Source: Paenibacillus agricola
GTDB taxonomy: Bacteria > Bacillota > Bacilli > Paenibacillales > NBRC-103111
DNA length: 64,000 bases
Assembly (NCBI RefSeq): GCF_011440305.1
Contig: NZ_JAAOIW010000009.1
Coordinates: 62,001 to 126,000, forward strand
Direction: 5' to 3'
Of the stretch, positions 32,915-42,715 are shown in pieces. Position numbers and translations under genes: made by a program. Within the stretch, counting starts at the first letter, position 1; each line of letters begins with the position of its first letter. The notes beneath the pieces were generated by a model. That model saw only the letters and a list, made by a program, of their open reading frames with translations, did no database searches and was not told where the DNA came from.

Positions 32915-34432
32915 CTACTTTTTCTTCAATTTTGCTTGTTCGTCTGCATATTCTTTGGCAACTTTGCTGCCCCCCGCTTTACGCCATTTCTCTACTTCTG
33001 CTTTCCAGCCAGCCTCATCAATTTGGCCGATAATGAATTTTACAAGCGCATCGTCGATGATGGTATTTAATTGTGTCCCGATTTCTGCTTGCGTAGCGGA
33101 AATCAATGCCAGCGTTGGATCGAATACCGCATATTGAATATTATCTTCTTTGAGAGCCTCTCCTTTCTCAACGAGTTCGATTAATTTTCCTGGTATGGCA
33201 TTCACATTTGCATGCACGGCTAGCAGTTGATTTCTTAAATGCTCAAGCTCGCTTCCATATTTGCCTAAATCAGTCATAACAGCCTTGCCGTTTTCAATCT
33301 TGTAGTGCCGTCCTTCTACTCCCCAGGCAAACAGGTTGGACATCTCTTTACTGGCAAGGTCATCAAAAAATTTAAGTGCTTTTCTTACATCCTTTTCTGT
33401 CTTGAATCCACTCTTTGTAAAAGCAATGATTCCGTTCGCTCCATTTTCACCAGTCGTACGAACGCCATTCGGACCTTTTAATTGGCTGATGACTCCAATT
33501 TTGGCATCGGGCATTTTTTGTTGGAAATAGTAGGCTTCGTCTATATGTCGCGGATATACACCTGCTACGCCATTCAGCATTAAATCTTTCCACTGTTGAT
33601 CTTTAAGCACAGGAAAATCTTGATTTATTAATTTTTCGGCATACAATTTCCTCATAAATTTTAATGAATTTAAATATTCTTCCGTTTCCCATGTTCCAAC
33701 AAAGGAGCCATCGGGCTTTACACCCCATCTGTTAGGGGCTCCGAATAGAATAGACATAATGCGTTCGACGTTTGCGGTCCCCAATTCTGTCAATCCAATG
33801 GTATCGTGTTTACCATTCCCGTCAGGGTCATTAAAAGTGAAAGCGCGCAGCATATTGTAATAATCATCGATTGTTTTCGGCTCGGGCAATCCCAGCTTTT
33901 CCAGCCAATCCTGGCGATAAGCAAACGTGACCCGAGATATTGGCCTTACTCTTGGCAGCCCATAAATTTTTCCGTCAAGAGAAATATTTTCGTAGATCTT
34001 TGGATGAATAGCTTTTAAGTTGGGGTAGTCAGCAATGAAGGTAGTAATATCCCAAATCACGCCTCCCCTCATAGCATTGATCATATAGGGTGCTCTCATT
34101 GCTGCATTTCCGAACGTCAGCACATCTGGCAAATCGCCAGAAGCCATAGCTACCGGCAAAACGTCATTCAAGTTGGCAGTGATACGGAAATCTAGCTTTG
34201 TATTCGTGTATTTTTCGATAATGGGCACAATTCCAGTAAGGTCGGTGTCCGGGCGCGGCTCAATCATAATCGATAATTTAAGCGGATCTTCTTTAACCTT
34301 TTCACCCTTATCTAAGGTAGGAGTAGGCGGTGCTTTAGGGCTGTCAGCGCTCTCATTTTCACTGGAGCATGCAGTACTCAAGCACAAGAGAACCGGCAAA
34401 AACAAGGCTGTTAACATGGTTTTTTTCTTCAA
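32915..34432 (-). CDS. LplA-type solute-binding lipoprotein
   Basis: A 505-residue extracellular binding protein of the large LplA type. The signal peptide ends at lipobox STAC (about residue 22), followed by a Pro/Ser-rich linker. The mature part has VLPVAMASGDLPDVLTFGNA, a hinge motif, and FTFNDPDGNGKHDTIGL, the calcium-binding-like loop usual in this group. Its C-terminus is Lys-rich. It lies directly after two LplB/LplC-type permease genes. In this cluster the ligand could be a Hyp-arabinoside or glycopeptide. Confidence 0.92.
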   Translation of the reverse strand: MKKKTMLTALFLPVLLCLSTACSSENESADSPKAPPTPTLDKGEKVKEDPLKLSIMIEPRPDTDLTGIVPIIEKYTNTKLDFRITANLNDVLPVAMASGDLPDVLTFGNAAMRAPYMINAMRGGVIWDITTFIADYPNLKAIHPKIYENISLDGKIYGLPRVRPISRVTFAYRQDWLEKLGLPEPKTIDDYYNMLRAFTFNDPDGNGKHDTIGLTELGTANVERIMSILFGAPNRWGVKPDGSFVGTWETEEYLNSLKFMRKLYAEKLINQDFPVLKDQQWKDLMLNGVAGVYPRHIDEAYYFQQKMPDAKIGVISQLKGPNGVRTTGENGANGIIAFTKSGFKTEKDVRKALKFFDDLASKEMSNLFAWGVEGRHYKIENGKAVMTDLGKYGSELEHLRNQLLAVHANVNAIPGKLIELVEKGEALKEDNIQYAVFDPTLALISATQAEIGTQLNTIIDDALVKFIIGQIDEAGWKAEVEKWRKAGGSKVAKEYADEQAKLKKK

Positions 34433-34505
34433 TGCAAACCCTCCTAATTTTTATTTGTTTAAAAAATGACCCAACAGATAAAGCCATCGGTTAAATCAAC
34501 GTTGC

Positions 34506-35366
34506 TTAGCCTTTTACCGAACCTAACAATACCCCTTTGGCAAAATGCTTTTGCAAGAATGGATAGACGATGATAATGGGCAAGGTTGAAATAATAATAA
34601 CCGCCATCTTTATGCCTTGCGCAGACATTGCTAGCTCATCTGAATAGTCTTTATCATTACCAAGCCCGCCACTTGATAAAATAACGATTTGCCTTAACAA
34701 AACCTGAACCGGCCATTTCGTATTGTCTTGGATAAACATCACCGCATTGAAATATTGATTCCAAATACCTACGGAATAGAAGAGGCCAAAAGCCGCTATC
34801 GCTGGTAATGACAAGGGAATAACAATTCTAAACAATAAGGTTAGCTCGTGGGCTCCATCCACTTTAGCAGAGTCTTTCAGCTCATCGGGTATGTTTTGGA
34901 AGAAGCTTTTCAATATAATTAAATAAAAAGCGCTGATTGCATTAGGAAGCATTAACGCCCACAGGGTATTGATCATTCCCAGCGTTTTTACCGTAAAATA
35001 AATAGGAACAATACCCCCATGGAATAACATGGTGAATATGATCATTATAAGCACAAGGCTACGTCCCTTTAGGTGCTTATAGGATAAAGCGTACGCCATT
35101 AAAGACGTTAGTATAAGACTAATCGCTGTCCCGAAAATCGTTATATAGACGGAAACACCCAAGCTTCTAATAAACGTATTGGTGGAAAAAATAAACCGGT
35201 AAGCATCCAGCGAAAAGCTTGCCGGCCACAGCATCCCTGATTTAGCAGAAAAGGAATGAATGAACACATAAACAAATGGCAAGAATGTAGCAAGCGAAAA
35301 TATAACTAAGAAGCAATAATTGAATATATCAAATACTCGGCTAAGTAAACTTCGATCCTCGACCAT
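34506..35366 (-). CDS. ABC transporter permease, LplC/YtcP type
   Basis: A 286-residue permease with six helices. The EAA loop reads IPDELKDSAKVDGAHELTLL then FRIVIPLSLPAIA, and the end HFAKGVLLGSVKG is the characteristic LplC/YtcP tail. The ATG at 35366 is preferred over an upstream GTG because AGGTGG lies about 9 bases before it. It is co-encoded with the LplB-type permease 17 bp upstream. No ATPase gene is present. Confidence 0.92.
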   Translation of the reverse strand: MVEDRSLLSRVFDIFNYCFLVIFSLATFLPFVYVFIHSFSAKSGMLWPASFSLDAYRFIFSTNTFIRSLGVSVYITIFGTAISLILTSLMAYALSYKHLKGRSLVLIMIIFTMLFHGGIVPIYFTVKTLGMINTLWALMLPNAISAFYLIILKSFFQNIPDELKDSAKVDGAHELTLLFRIVIPLSLPAIAAFGLFYSVGIWNQYFNAVMFIQDNTKWPVQVLLRQIVILSSGGLGNDKDYSDELAMSAQGIKMAVIIISTLPIIIVYPFLQKHFAKGVLLGSVKG

Positions 35367-35383
35367 TCGGAGTCCCACCTTTA

Positions 35384-36319
35384 CTAAAAAATGCCTTCTT
35401 CCCCCATTTTTCTGGCCAAGAAATTGGATCCAAATACTAGTATCAGGCCGACAACGGATTTGAATAATCCGACGGCCGCCGCATAGCTGAACTGGCCCTG
35501 CTGAAGCCCCACAACAAATACATAAGTATCAAACACATCTCCAACATTTCGATTCAATGCGTTGAGCATCAAATATATTTGCTCGAAGCCCAAATCAATA
35601 AAATTCCCCATCCGAAGAATTAACAAAATAATAATGACGCTTCGTATCGACGGCAAGGTAATATGCCACAATTGCTTGATTCGGTTAGCGCCGTCCATCC
35701 GTGCAGCTTCATACAGTGAGGGATCGATCCCCGCCAAAGCGGCCAGGAAGATAATCGTCCCCCAACCTGCATCTTTCCAAATTAATTGGGTAATGATTAG
35801 CGGCCTGAACCATTCATCGCTCATCAAAAAGTTAACCTTTTGTCCACCAGAAGCAGCAATCAACTCATTGATAAGCCCGCCCTCTGTAGTAAAAAAAATA
35901 TAAAAAATGCCCACTACCACAACCCATGAAAGAAAGTGGGGCAAATAAATTAAAGTCTGCATCGTACGCTTAAAAAACTGATGCCGGATTTCATTAAGTA
36001 AAAGGGCAAGAATAATGGTGACCGGAAAAAAAATAATGAGGTCCAGTACAGAGATCCACATTGTATTGCCAAATAGCTTAAAAAAGGTGGGCTCAGAAAA
36101 GAAACGGATGAAATGCTTGAGCCCGACCCAATTGCTTGCCATTAATCCTGCATGAGGCTGATAGTTCTTAAATGCCATCAATACTCCCCACATAGGAACA
36201 TACTTAAACAGTAAGAAATAAACGATGCCTGGCGCAAGGAATACATAAAGCCAGCGATCTTTCAAAAGATGAAAAAAAAACGGTTTTCTTTTTACTGGAT
36301 ATGGATTGGCCATCGTCAT
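35384..36319 (-). CDS. ABC transporter permease, LplB type
   Basis: A 311-residue permease. Typical LplB features are YLFLAPGIVYFLLF-like opening helices (here LYVFLAPGIVYFLLFKYVPM), WGVLMAFKNYQPHAGLMAS, and the EAA loop DPSLYEAARMDGANRIKQLW then HITLPSIRSVII, with the C-terminus SNFLARKMGEEGIF. Start codons at 36325, 36319 and 36313 are in frame; 36319 is chosen by its spacing to GAGG. It follows the Rieske gene by 10 bp, so the import genes and the Rieske/amidohydrolase genes form one unit. Confidence 0.92.
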   Translation of the reverse strand: MTMANPYPVKRKPFFFHLLKDRWLYVFLAPGIVYFLLFKYVPMWGVLMAFKNYQPHAGLMASNWVGLKHFIRFFSEPTFFKLFGNTMWISVLDLIIFFPVTIILALLLNEIRHQFFKRTMQTLIYLPHFLSWVVVVGIFYIFFTTEGGLINELIAASGGQKVNFLMSDEWFRPLIITQLIWKDAGWGTIIFLAALAGIDPSLYEAARMDGANRIKQLWHITLPSIRSVIIILLILRMGNFIDLGFEQIYLMLNALNRNVGDVFDTYVFVVGLQQGQFSYAAAVGLFKSVVGLILVFGSNFLARKMGEEGIF

Positions 36320-36329
36320 TTCCACCTCG

Positions 36330-36734
36330 CTAAACAGTTACTATAACTTTTCCATGCTCCACATTAACTGGATAAGTATCAACGGTAACGGTGTCAATCT
36401 CCTCTTCCTCTATACTTACCTCATAAGTTTTTACAAAGCATTGATGCGGGTTATAGTGAGACTTCCCATTCGTAATATCAAATTCCCATCCGTGCCAAGG
36501 GCAACGAAGGATTTCATTATCTCTCCCCCACACATATTCACCGGGAGGGGATGGTAGAATGGTTCCAGTTATAGAGCCCTCGCATAGCGGAGCGCCTTGA
36601 TGGGGGCACGTATTTTTTACTGCATAAAATTTCCCCGTGATATTAAAGACGCCAATCTTGATCCCTTCTAACACTACGATTTTGCGTGTTCCTTGCGGTA
36701 TATCTGCCACCGTTCCAATGGTATGGTCTGCCAT
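36330..36734 (-). CDS. Small Rieske [2Fe-2S] protein (copy 1)
   Basis: A 134-residue soluble Rieske ferredoxin. The cluster ligands are Cys43 and His45 in CPHQGAPLCEG and Cys78 and His81 in CPWHGWEFD. No oxygenase catalytic domain is attached and none is encoded nearby, so it is an electron carrier rather than a ring-hydroxylase subunit. It follows an amidohydrolase gene by 25 bp. The same two-gene order recurs at 50232-51468, with cluster ligands at identical positions. Its redox partner is unknown. Confidence 0.9.
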   Translation of the reverse strand: MADHTIGTVADIPQGTRKIVVLEGIKIGVFNITGKFYAVKNTCPHQGAPLCEGSITGTILPSPPGEYVWGRDNEILRCPWHGWEFDITNGKSHYNPHQCFVKTYEVSIEEEEIDTVTVDTYPVNVEHGKVIVTV

Positions 36735-36759
36735 ATCACATTCTTCCCTCCGTTAGCGA

Positions 36760-37851
36760 TCAAAGTTTATAGAGATCAAGAGCATTTTGTGAAAAAATAC
36801 GTTGACGCATGGCATCTGGCAATTTAGGAAAAGCCCGAGTAGGGGAATCAAAATCCCAGTGCGGATAATCGCTTGAAAACATCAAAATATGCTCGGCATC
36901 CATCATTTCGAGCACCTGCATTAAATGCTCATCATTATCGGGACGCTCCAAGGGTTGAGAAGTAATGCGGACATGGTCTCGCAAATATTCACTTGGTTTT
37001 TTCGTTAACCAAGGTACTTCGTAGCGTAGTGCCTTAAACTCCTGATCAAGACGCCACAGCATCGTGGGCAGCCACGCCACACCTCCTTCTACCAGTACGA
37101 TCTTCAAGTTCGGAAACCTTTCAAAAACCCCTTCTGTGAGATAACTGATTAAGTGGGCCTGGAAGGTTAAAGAATGGGAGGTATGCCACTCAATATAGTG
37201 TGTCGGATAACCGGGACTTGATTGAATATTGATCCCCATACCATCCGTACCAGGATGAAGCGCGAAGGGGAGTCCATGCTTTTCACAAGCTTCGTATATC
37301 GGATAATACTGACGTTGTCCAAATGGAGCCCTGGCACCAGAATCCGTCATCACTTGAACAAAATGGGGATGTCCAGCCCAACGTTCAATTTCCTTAGCTG
37401 CCGCGAAAGGGTCATTATGGGCAATCGTAATCGAGCCTTTGAACACACCATCATGATTGTATTTACTTAGCCATGTATCAGCAATCCAATCATTGTAGGC
37501 TGCTGCTATAGCGGTTGCAAAATCGGGATCCGGCTGCAGGTTGCAAAATGAACGGGGTAATAGAATCGCATAATCGATGCCATATAAATCAATCAGCTGC
37601 TCACGAAGAAAATCTGGATCACTGCCCGTTGGGCCTCCATTAGGGGGTATAGCATCAAGCCGCATCGGATGTGAAGGCGCTGGCGTACCGAATAACCCTC
37701 CACGGCCTCCACCGCTGTACCTATAGCTCCAAGGCGGCTTCATGTACGAGCGTATTTCGTCCTTATTCCTCGGGCTTATGTGAACATCACAATCCACGAT
37801 CCCTGTCTTGACTTTTGACCTTACTTTCTCCTTTTCAAGCTGTTTGTCCAT
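36760..37851 (-). CDS. Amidohydrolase-2 (ACMSD-like) family protein (copy 1)
   Basis: A 363-residue TIM-barrel metallohydrolase of the amidohydrolase-2 group, which includes decarboxylases such as ACMSD and also lactonases. Likely metal ligands are Asp22/His24 (VDCDVHI), His199 (ALHPGTDG) and Asp328 (FSSDYPHWDFDSP). YPTHYIEWHTSHSLTFQAHL and LKIVLVEGGVAWLPTMLWRL are typical of the subgroup. The start follows AAAGGAGG. It is the first gene of the 15-gene unit. A substrate cannot be assigned; pairing with a Rieske carrier is unusual for a hydrolase. Confidence 0.87.
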   Translation of the reverse strand: MDKQLEKEKVRSKVKTGIVDCDVHISPRNKDEIRSYMKPPWSYRYSGGGRGGLFGTPAPSHPMRLDAIPPNGGPTGSDPDFLREQLIDLYGIDYAILLPRSFCNLQPDPDFATAIAAAYNDWIADTWLSKYNHDGVFKGSITIAHNDPFAAAKEIERWAGHPHFVQVMTDSGARAPFGQRQYYPIYEACEKHGLPFALHPGTDGMGINIQSSPGYPTHYIEWHTSHSLTFQAHLISYLTEGVFERFPNLKIVLVEGGVAWLPTMLWRLDQEFKALRYEVPWLTKKPSEYLRDHVRITSQPLERPDNDEHLMQVLEMMDAEHILMFSSDYPHWDFDSPTRAFPKLPDAMRQRIFSQNALDLYKL

Positions 37852-38179
37852 TGAATCATTCCTCCTTTTATTTCAATAGCCTCTCGGCATCCCATCCGCT
37901 GGGGGAGATGGGACAAGGGTTCCATGAATCCTCCATGCTGCATCCCTCTCAACATCGGGGTATGAATTACCCAAATCATAGCAACGGGAAATACCGTTGT
38001 ATATATCCCAATATTTACACCCACATTTATTAAATATTCCCCGTCCCATAAGGGTTTCCCATGAAAAACATCCTTCGTATGACTTCAACATATCCTTTTT
38101 ACAGACTATCCGTCCATTTGGGTATCCATCCTACAACAAAGAAACTGCCAAATAGATTAACAGTTCCTGATGCCATTGT
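37852..38179. other. 328-bp intergenic stretch, promoter region of the 15-gene unit
   Basis: No coding remnant or strong hairpin is seen. The stretch separates the sensor-type AraC regulator from the amidohydrolase gene, so it should carry the promoter of the large unit and the regulator's target site, but no clear -35/-10 pair could be picked by eye. Confidence 0.4.
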
Positions 38180-40417
38180 TTATTTAGCTAGCTGATGCCT
38201 TTTTCGAAACTCTCCTGGTGTCATCCCTTTCATTTTTCTGAAATATCGAATGAACGCAGCAGAGCTGTTGTATTTAAATCGCTCGGATATTTCGGAAATA
38301 TTCATATCCGTCTGAATCAACCATTCCTCTGACATCTTGAGACGGTGATTATCCACATATTCGCTGAAGCTTATGCCCATTTCCTTTTTAAACACTCTGC
38401 TCACATAACTCGGATGAAAATTAACTTGTGCAGCACAATACTCCAACGTAATTCCCGACTCGAAATCATTGTGAATAATTTGTGTTATGGCTTCCGTGAG
38501 ATTGTCAGACTGAGTTCCCCGGGAATTCTCAAAAAAATGAATCGTAGGCCTAATCATAGAATGATACAACCAATCACAAATTTCATCCTTCGAGTGAAGT
38601 AAGAAAAGATGCTCAACTGTTACATTCTTTCCAGTGACTTCTTGAATAGATTGGCCTTGCTCATGAATAATACGTGTTAAGGAAGAAATTAATTGAAGCA
38701 TCACAAACTGAAATTCGCCATAAGTCATATTTTTCTCGGTTACTTCTTTAAGAAATTGATTCAAAATGATTTTCGATTCTGTGTAATCCAGCATCTTTAT
38801 GGAATATGTTAATTGTTCCTCCAGATTTTGCGGGTATACAAACTCATGTGTGGCTGGATTAATAATTTCATCCAGATGCAAAATTACGTTAGAACCTAGC
38901 CTGATTCGGTAATTCAATGCTTCCAAAGATTCCTTATACGATTTTGAAATCGAATTTTTTTCAGCATATATGCCACCTATTCCAATACTTACTTCTATTT
39001 TCAAATAACTATATATCGAGTTTCTGATCATATTCGCTAAACGGTTGATATGCATTTTAAATTCCTGTTCCGTCTCCTGCTGGCCAACAAGAATAGTCAC
39101 CTGAGTCTGGTCTATAACCATAGTTCCTATACATTGACATGGCGGTACCAGTTCCAAAGTGATGTTATCCATAGCGAATAAAATTAAATGGCGGTCCCGT
39201 TCGCTATAACCTCTGACTTCCGCAGAATCGATCTGCAGGCTTATAACAGCAAGCCTCTTCCAAGAATGCTGAGACATATATTCCTGCTTCTCCAGTTCAT
39301 TGGATTGTACAAGTCCTAAGAGCAATTTCAATAAAAAAGAGCTTGATAAATATTTGGTTTGGCTTTCTAATTGGGTGCTTAGCTTTAATTGCGCTTTCAT
39401 TAATGTATCCATACGTTTCTCAATATATAGAAATTCATCCTTGCCTATCCCGGTGTTGGTGTTTGTTTCTCTTTTAGATAATTCAAAAATTTTGCGAATG
39501 GGATTGTACATTTTCCGAGTTCCCACAATAATAATAATACTCATCACCATTACTATTAAAAGGCAAAATAGAATGGTTATCCTTGCCATTTTATTGAGAT
39601 CACTCGTTGCATCACTCATTGAAAAGGTTGACACATAAAGCCAATTGTTATAAGCGGATTTGCGATAATTAATCATATTGTCGCTGTTCCCGATATGTAT
39701 GGTCATATCCCCATGCATTTGAATTTCCTTCTGGCCAAATAGAGCCATGATTTCTTTAGCTTTTCCTGTATTAGTGTTATTGCTGACTATGAGCTGGAGG
39801 CTTTGATCAAAAATATAAAAATCGCCGAAGGTGACTTCCTGCAACAGCAGATCATTAATTTTGGACTTGTTGAGTTTCATCACAATTTGGCCTTTGGGGT
39901 CATTTGAATTGGTTAATATGGGGATTTTTTTCACCAAATCAATTGTCTTATTGTCGGCAGTATTATGGGTCCACATAGATGTATAGGGTAAATTGTTATA
40001 TTGTTCAAATACATCGGGCTTATCGGATTGGCTAAAGAGCTCAAAACCTTCGTTTGAAATGATCCATTTTTTCTCTTTGTTTAATAAAACAAAGCTTTCA
40101 ACCCCGAGACGCTTTACCGGGAGCTTCAGCATTCCATCTAATAGCTCCCTTATCTCTACAAATTCAGGAACACCTAGAGAGCGATCAACAAACCGAAACG
40201 AGGGAGACAGCATATACTGCGTTACTAAATAGTCAATGGTTTCCAATACCTGTTCTACTTTTAAGTGGGATTGATATAAGCTTTGTTTGTTTTGCAATGA
40301 AAATTTTTTAATAATCGATTCGGACAATTGGAAATAAGAATAGATACCCCAAATAATAATAGGCAATAAAACAAGAACCGTGCTAAATAAAAGCAGTTTT
40401 TTGAAGTATTTAGGCAT
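38180..40417 (-). CDS. Membrane-anchored AraC-family regulator with extracellular sensor (copy 1)
   Basis: A 745-residue one-component regulator. Membrane helices lie at about residues 7-27 and 280-303 (TILFCLLIVMVMSIIIIVG), enclosing a dCache-like extracellular domain of some 250 residues. A cytoplasmic linker follows, then a C-terminal AraC helix-turn-helix pair: CAAQVNFHPSYVSRVFKKEM and ISEISERFKYNSSAAFIRYF. Such proteins in Paenibacillus control adjacent LplABC-type importers. The gene lies 328 bp upstream of the 15-gene unit in the same direction, so it is the likely activator. The start follows GGGGAG. Confidence 0.9.
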   Translation of the reverse strand: MPKYFKKLLLFSTVLVLLPIIIWGIYSYFQLSESIIKKFSLQNKQSLYQSHLKVEQVLETIDYLVTQYMLSPSFRFVDRSLGVPEFVEIRELLDGMLKLPVKRLGVESFVLLNKEKKWIISNEGFELFSQSDKPDVFEQYNNLPYTSMWTHNTADNKTIDLVKKIPILTNSNDPKGQIVMKLNKSKINDLLLQEVTFGDFYIFDQSLQLIVSNNTNTGKAKEIMALFGQKEIQMHGDMTIHIGNSDNMINYRKSAYNNWLYVSTFSMSDATSDLNKMARITILFCLLIVMVMSIIIIVGTRKMYNPIRKIFELSKRETNTNTGIGKDEFLYIEKRMDTLMKAQLKLSTQLESQTKYLSSSFLLKLLLGLVQSNELEKQEYMSQHSWKRLAVISLQIDSAEVRGYSERDRHLILFAMDNITLELVPPCQCIGTMVIDQTQVTILVGQQETEQEFKMHINRLANMIRNSIYSYLKIEVSIGIGGIYAEKNSISKSYKESLEALNYRIRLGSNVILHLDEIINPATHEFVYPQNLEEQLTYSIKMLDYTESKIILNQFLKEVTEKNMTYGEFQFVMLQLISSLTRIIHEQGQSIQEVTGKNVTVEHLFLLHSKDEICDWLYHSMIRPTIHFFENSRGTQSDNLTEAITQIIHNDFESGITLEYCAAQVNFHPSYVSRVFKKEMGISFSEYVDNHRLKMSEEWLIQTDMNISEISERFKYNSSAAFIRYFRKMKGMTPGEFRKRHQLAK

Positions 40418-40553
40418 ATGCTACACTCCCCTCGTTCAAGTAACGGATCGTGATGATGATTGGACGATTCGATATCAATAACGACTCACAGCTAGCAATC
40501 CTCTTTAAGACATTGTGAATGGTACAACCTAACTGCGTTGTTGAAGCCAGCCC

Positions 40554-42503
40554 TTATTCCCGGATCCATACCTGCATCTCGCCCGGCTCACGATTGCACC
40601 ACGCAAAATAGGGGACGGCCTTAATTTGAACAGGTACTTTCTTTGTTGGAGCTGTGCTGTATAGTTGACCGTCAGCCGACGTGGGATCAGAACGAAACGC
40701 AGCTCCTGTAATAACAGATACTCCGTTCAAGGTCTGCTCCTCATAATGAGCGGTTAGCTTCGGCTCGGACGAAAGGCATATATCCGGAAGATTGGCTCCG
40801 TTGTCCGTTTCCTCGAGGCAAAATACAATCGGTCCCCGTTGGAGCGCAGCTTTTCCGGCTGCTGCTCTGAGCTTGGGAATGGCGCGAATGATTTCAATTG
40901 GCATGTCAAGCGCAAGCTTGACACAGTCCCCATTTGTCCAGCTTCTGTGAAGCTTAACATAACCATTTACACTAGATTCGGATATCTCCATTGCTTCTCC
41001 GTTCACCCATAGTTGTGCGCTGCGGCACCAGCCAGGCAACCGGAGTGCTAATGTAAATTCACTCTGGCCTTCCATCGATATACTGAAATCCACGTTGCCA
41101 TCCCACGGGTAATTCGTTGTTTGTGACAGCTCCACGTGCTGGCCATCCAAGAGCTGGACTACCTTGCTGCCCATATAAAGATGCACAAACCATTCCCGAT
41201 TCGTGGGGTTGTAGGAATAAATATAATCGCCTAGTGAAGCGACCAAGCGGGCAATATTAGGCGGACAGCAAGCGCAGCCCCACCAATGCTGACGGGTTGT
41301 TTTCAGCCTGCTCCGCTTCCTGTCCTCCCTCAATTCACAGGATTCAGGCCAGATTTCAAGCGGATTGACATAGAAATATTTCTTGCCATCCAAAGACATT
41401 CCGCTCATGACACCATTGTACAAAGCGCGCTCCATGACATCCGCATATTCGTTCCTTGTGTCACATTGAAGCATGCGATGGGCCCAGAACACCAAGCCGA
41501 TGGATGCGCAGGTTTCAGCATAGGCAATATCATTAGGCAAATCGTAATCAAAGGTGAAGGCTTCACCATACTCGCTTGAGCCAATCCCCCCGGTAATGTA
41601 CATCCGCGCTCCAATAAGATTGCTCCAAAGCTCCCTGCAGGCATTAAACAAGCTGGCATCTCCCAATTCTGCAGCCAGATCCGCCATACCGCTGTAAAGA
41701 TACATCGCCCGGACCGAATGTCCATCCGTTGCAAGCTGTTCTCTTACTGGCAAATGGGATTGGGAATAGCTATAGGGATACCTTCCCCTATGCAGCTTGA
41801 CGGCATCCCCGCGCTCGTCCGCCTCCAGATCGAAGAAATGTGGATGCTGCCCACGTTCATCGACGAAATAGCTGCACAATTCCAGATGCCGCTTATCGCC
41901 TGTTACCCGATACAGCTTCATTAAGGCTAGCTCGATTTCCGGGTGGCCCGGATACCCTCTTTTTTTGCCAGGCTCAGCACCCAATACCGAAGAAATATGC
42001 TCGACAAAACGGATTACGATATCAAGAAGCCTAGACTTCCCTGTTGCTTCATAATAGGAAACAGCTGCTTCAATCATGTGGCCAGCGCAGTAAAGCTCAT
42101 GATCGTCCCGCAGATTCGTCCAGCGCTGCCCTGGCTTGGATACCGTAAAGTAGGTGTTAAGATATCCGTCAGGCTGCTGCGCCCGACCTATTAATTCGAT
42201 CGCTTTATCGGCTAGTTGTTCCAATGCTTCATCCTTTTGCAAAGTTAAAGCATAACCTACGGTTTCAAGCCATTTAGCCAAATCGCTGTCCTGAAACACG
42301 CGTCCGTAATAATCCCCCTGCTTCTCTCCCGCTGCAATGCGAAAATTTTCAATCGCATGGCTTGGTTCAATATCGGGAATGGCATCATTCAATGCCCCCC
42401 ACTGAAACGGAATAACGTTTTCGAGGATAAGCTTTTGCTGCTTGCCCCAAAATAAATCATTAATCGTTACTTGCTTCATCGAAATCGCGTGTGTCTTTTT
42501 CAT
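40554..42503 (-). CDS. GH127 beta-L-arabinofuranosidase
   Basis: A 649-residue family 127 hydrolase (DUF1680) of the HypBA1 type, cytosolic. The zinc-site residues are seen: Glu330 and Cys332 in YAETCAS, Cys412 and Cys413 in GCACCPPNIARL, where HypBA1 uses a Glu and three Cys, one of them the nucleophile. The alpha/alpha barrel is followed by two beta-sandwich domains. The ATG at 42503 follows AAGGAGGGG. A strong cre site lies 61 bp upstream. HypBA1 removes L-arabinose from hydroxyproline-linked beta-L-arabinobiose in plant glycoproteins, which fits the hydroxyproline catabolic genes downstream. Confidence 0.92.
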   Translation of the reverse strand: MKKTHAISMKQVTINDLFWGKQQKLILENVIPFQWGALNDAIPDIEPSHAIENFRIAAGEKQGDYYGRVFQDSDLAKWLETVGYALTLQKDEALEQLADKAIELIGRAQQPDGYLNTYFTVSKPGQRWTNLRDDHELYCAGHMIEAAVSYYEATGKSRLLDIVIRFVEHISSVLGAEPGKKRGYPGHPEIELALMKLYRVTGDKRHLELCSYFVDERGQHPHFFDLEADERGDAVKLHRGRYPYSYSQSHLPVREQLATDGHSVRAMYLYSGMADLAAELGDASLFNACRELWSNLIGARMYITGGIGSSEYGEAFTFDYDLPNDIAYAETCASIGLVFWAHRMLQCDTRNEYADVMERALYNGVMSGMSLDGKKYFYVNPLEIWPESCELREDRKRSRLKTTRQHWWGCACCPPNIARLVASLGDYIYSYNPTNREWFVHLYMGSKVVQLLDGQHVELSQTTNYPWDGNVDFSISMEGQSEFTLALRLPGWCRSAQLWVNGEAMEISESSVNGYVKLHRSWTNGDCVKLALDMPIEIIRAIPKLRAAAGKAALQRGPIVFCLEETDNGANLPDICLSSEPKLTAHYEEQTLNGVSVITGAAFRSDPTSADGQLYSTAPTKKVPVQIKAVPYFAWCNREPGEMQVWIRE

Positions 42504-42563
42504 TTCTTCAAATCCCCTCCTTGTCAAAGTAAACAAAACCTTATAAAGTAATTATCGGCATTA

Positions 42564-42577
42564 ATAAAGCGCTTTCA
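42564..42577 (-). promoter_or_regulatory. cre site (CcpA) upstream of the GH127 gene
   Basis: On the minus strand TGAAAGCGCTTTAT matches the cre consensus TGWAARCGYTWNCW at all but the last-but-one position. It lies 61 bp before the GH127 start and 139 bp before the divergent AraC gene. It implies carbon catabolite control. Confidence 0.7.
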
Positions 42578-42715
42578 TTGCCAAAACCATTATATCATTG
42601 TAATTTCCTTCTAGTCAGTAACCCAAACGTCAGAATAGGTGGATAAAACCTAGGTATTCAATTTGTAGGAAGCATGATAAAATCAAACTATTCAATACAA
42701 AGGAGAACTGGTGCC

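Noticed and set aside
36330-36734. Rieske protein as part of a ring-hydroxylating or betaine-demethylating oxygenase
   Set aside because: The protein ends after the cluster domain and no oxygenase catalytic subunit or reductase is encoded nearby. The hydroxyproline-betaine pathway was considered because an enolase-superfamily gene lies at 52413, but no Rieske oxygenase large subunit or betaine demethylase is present.
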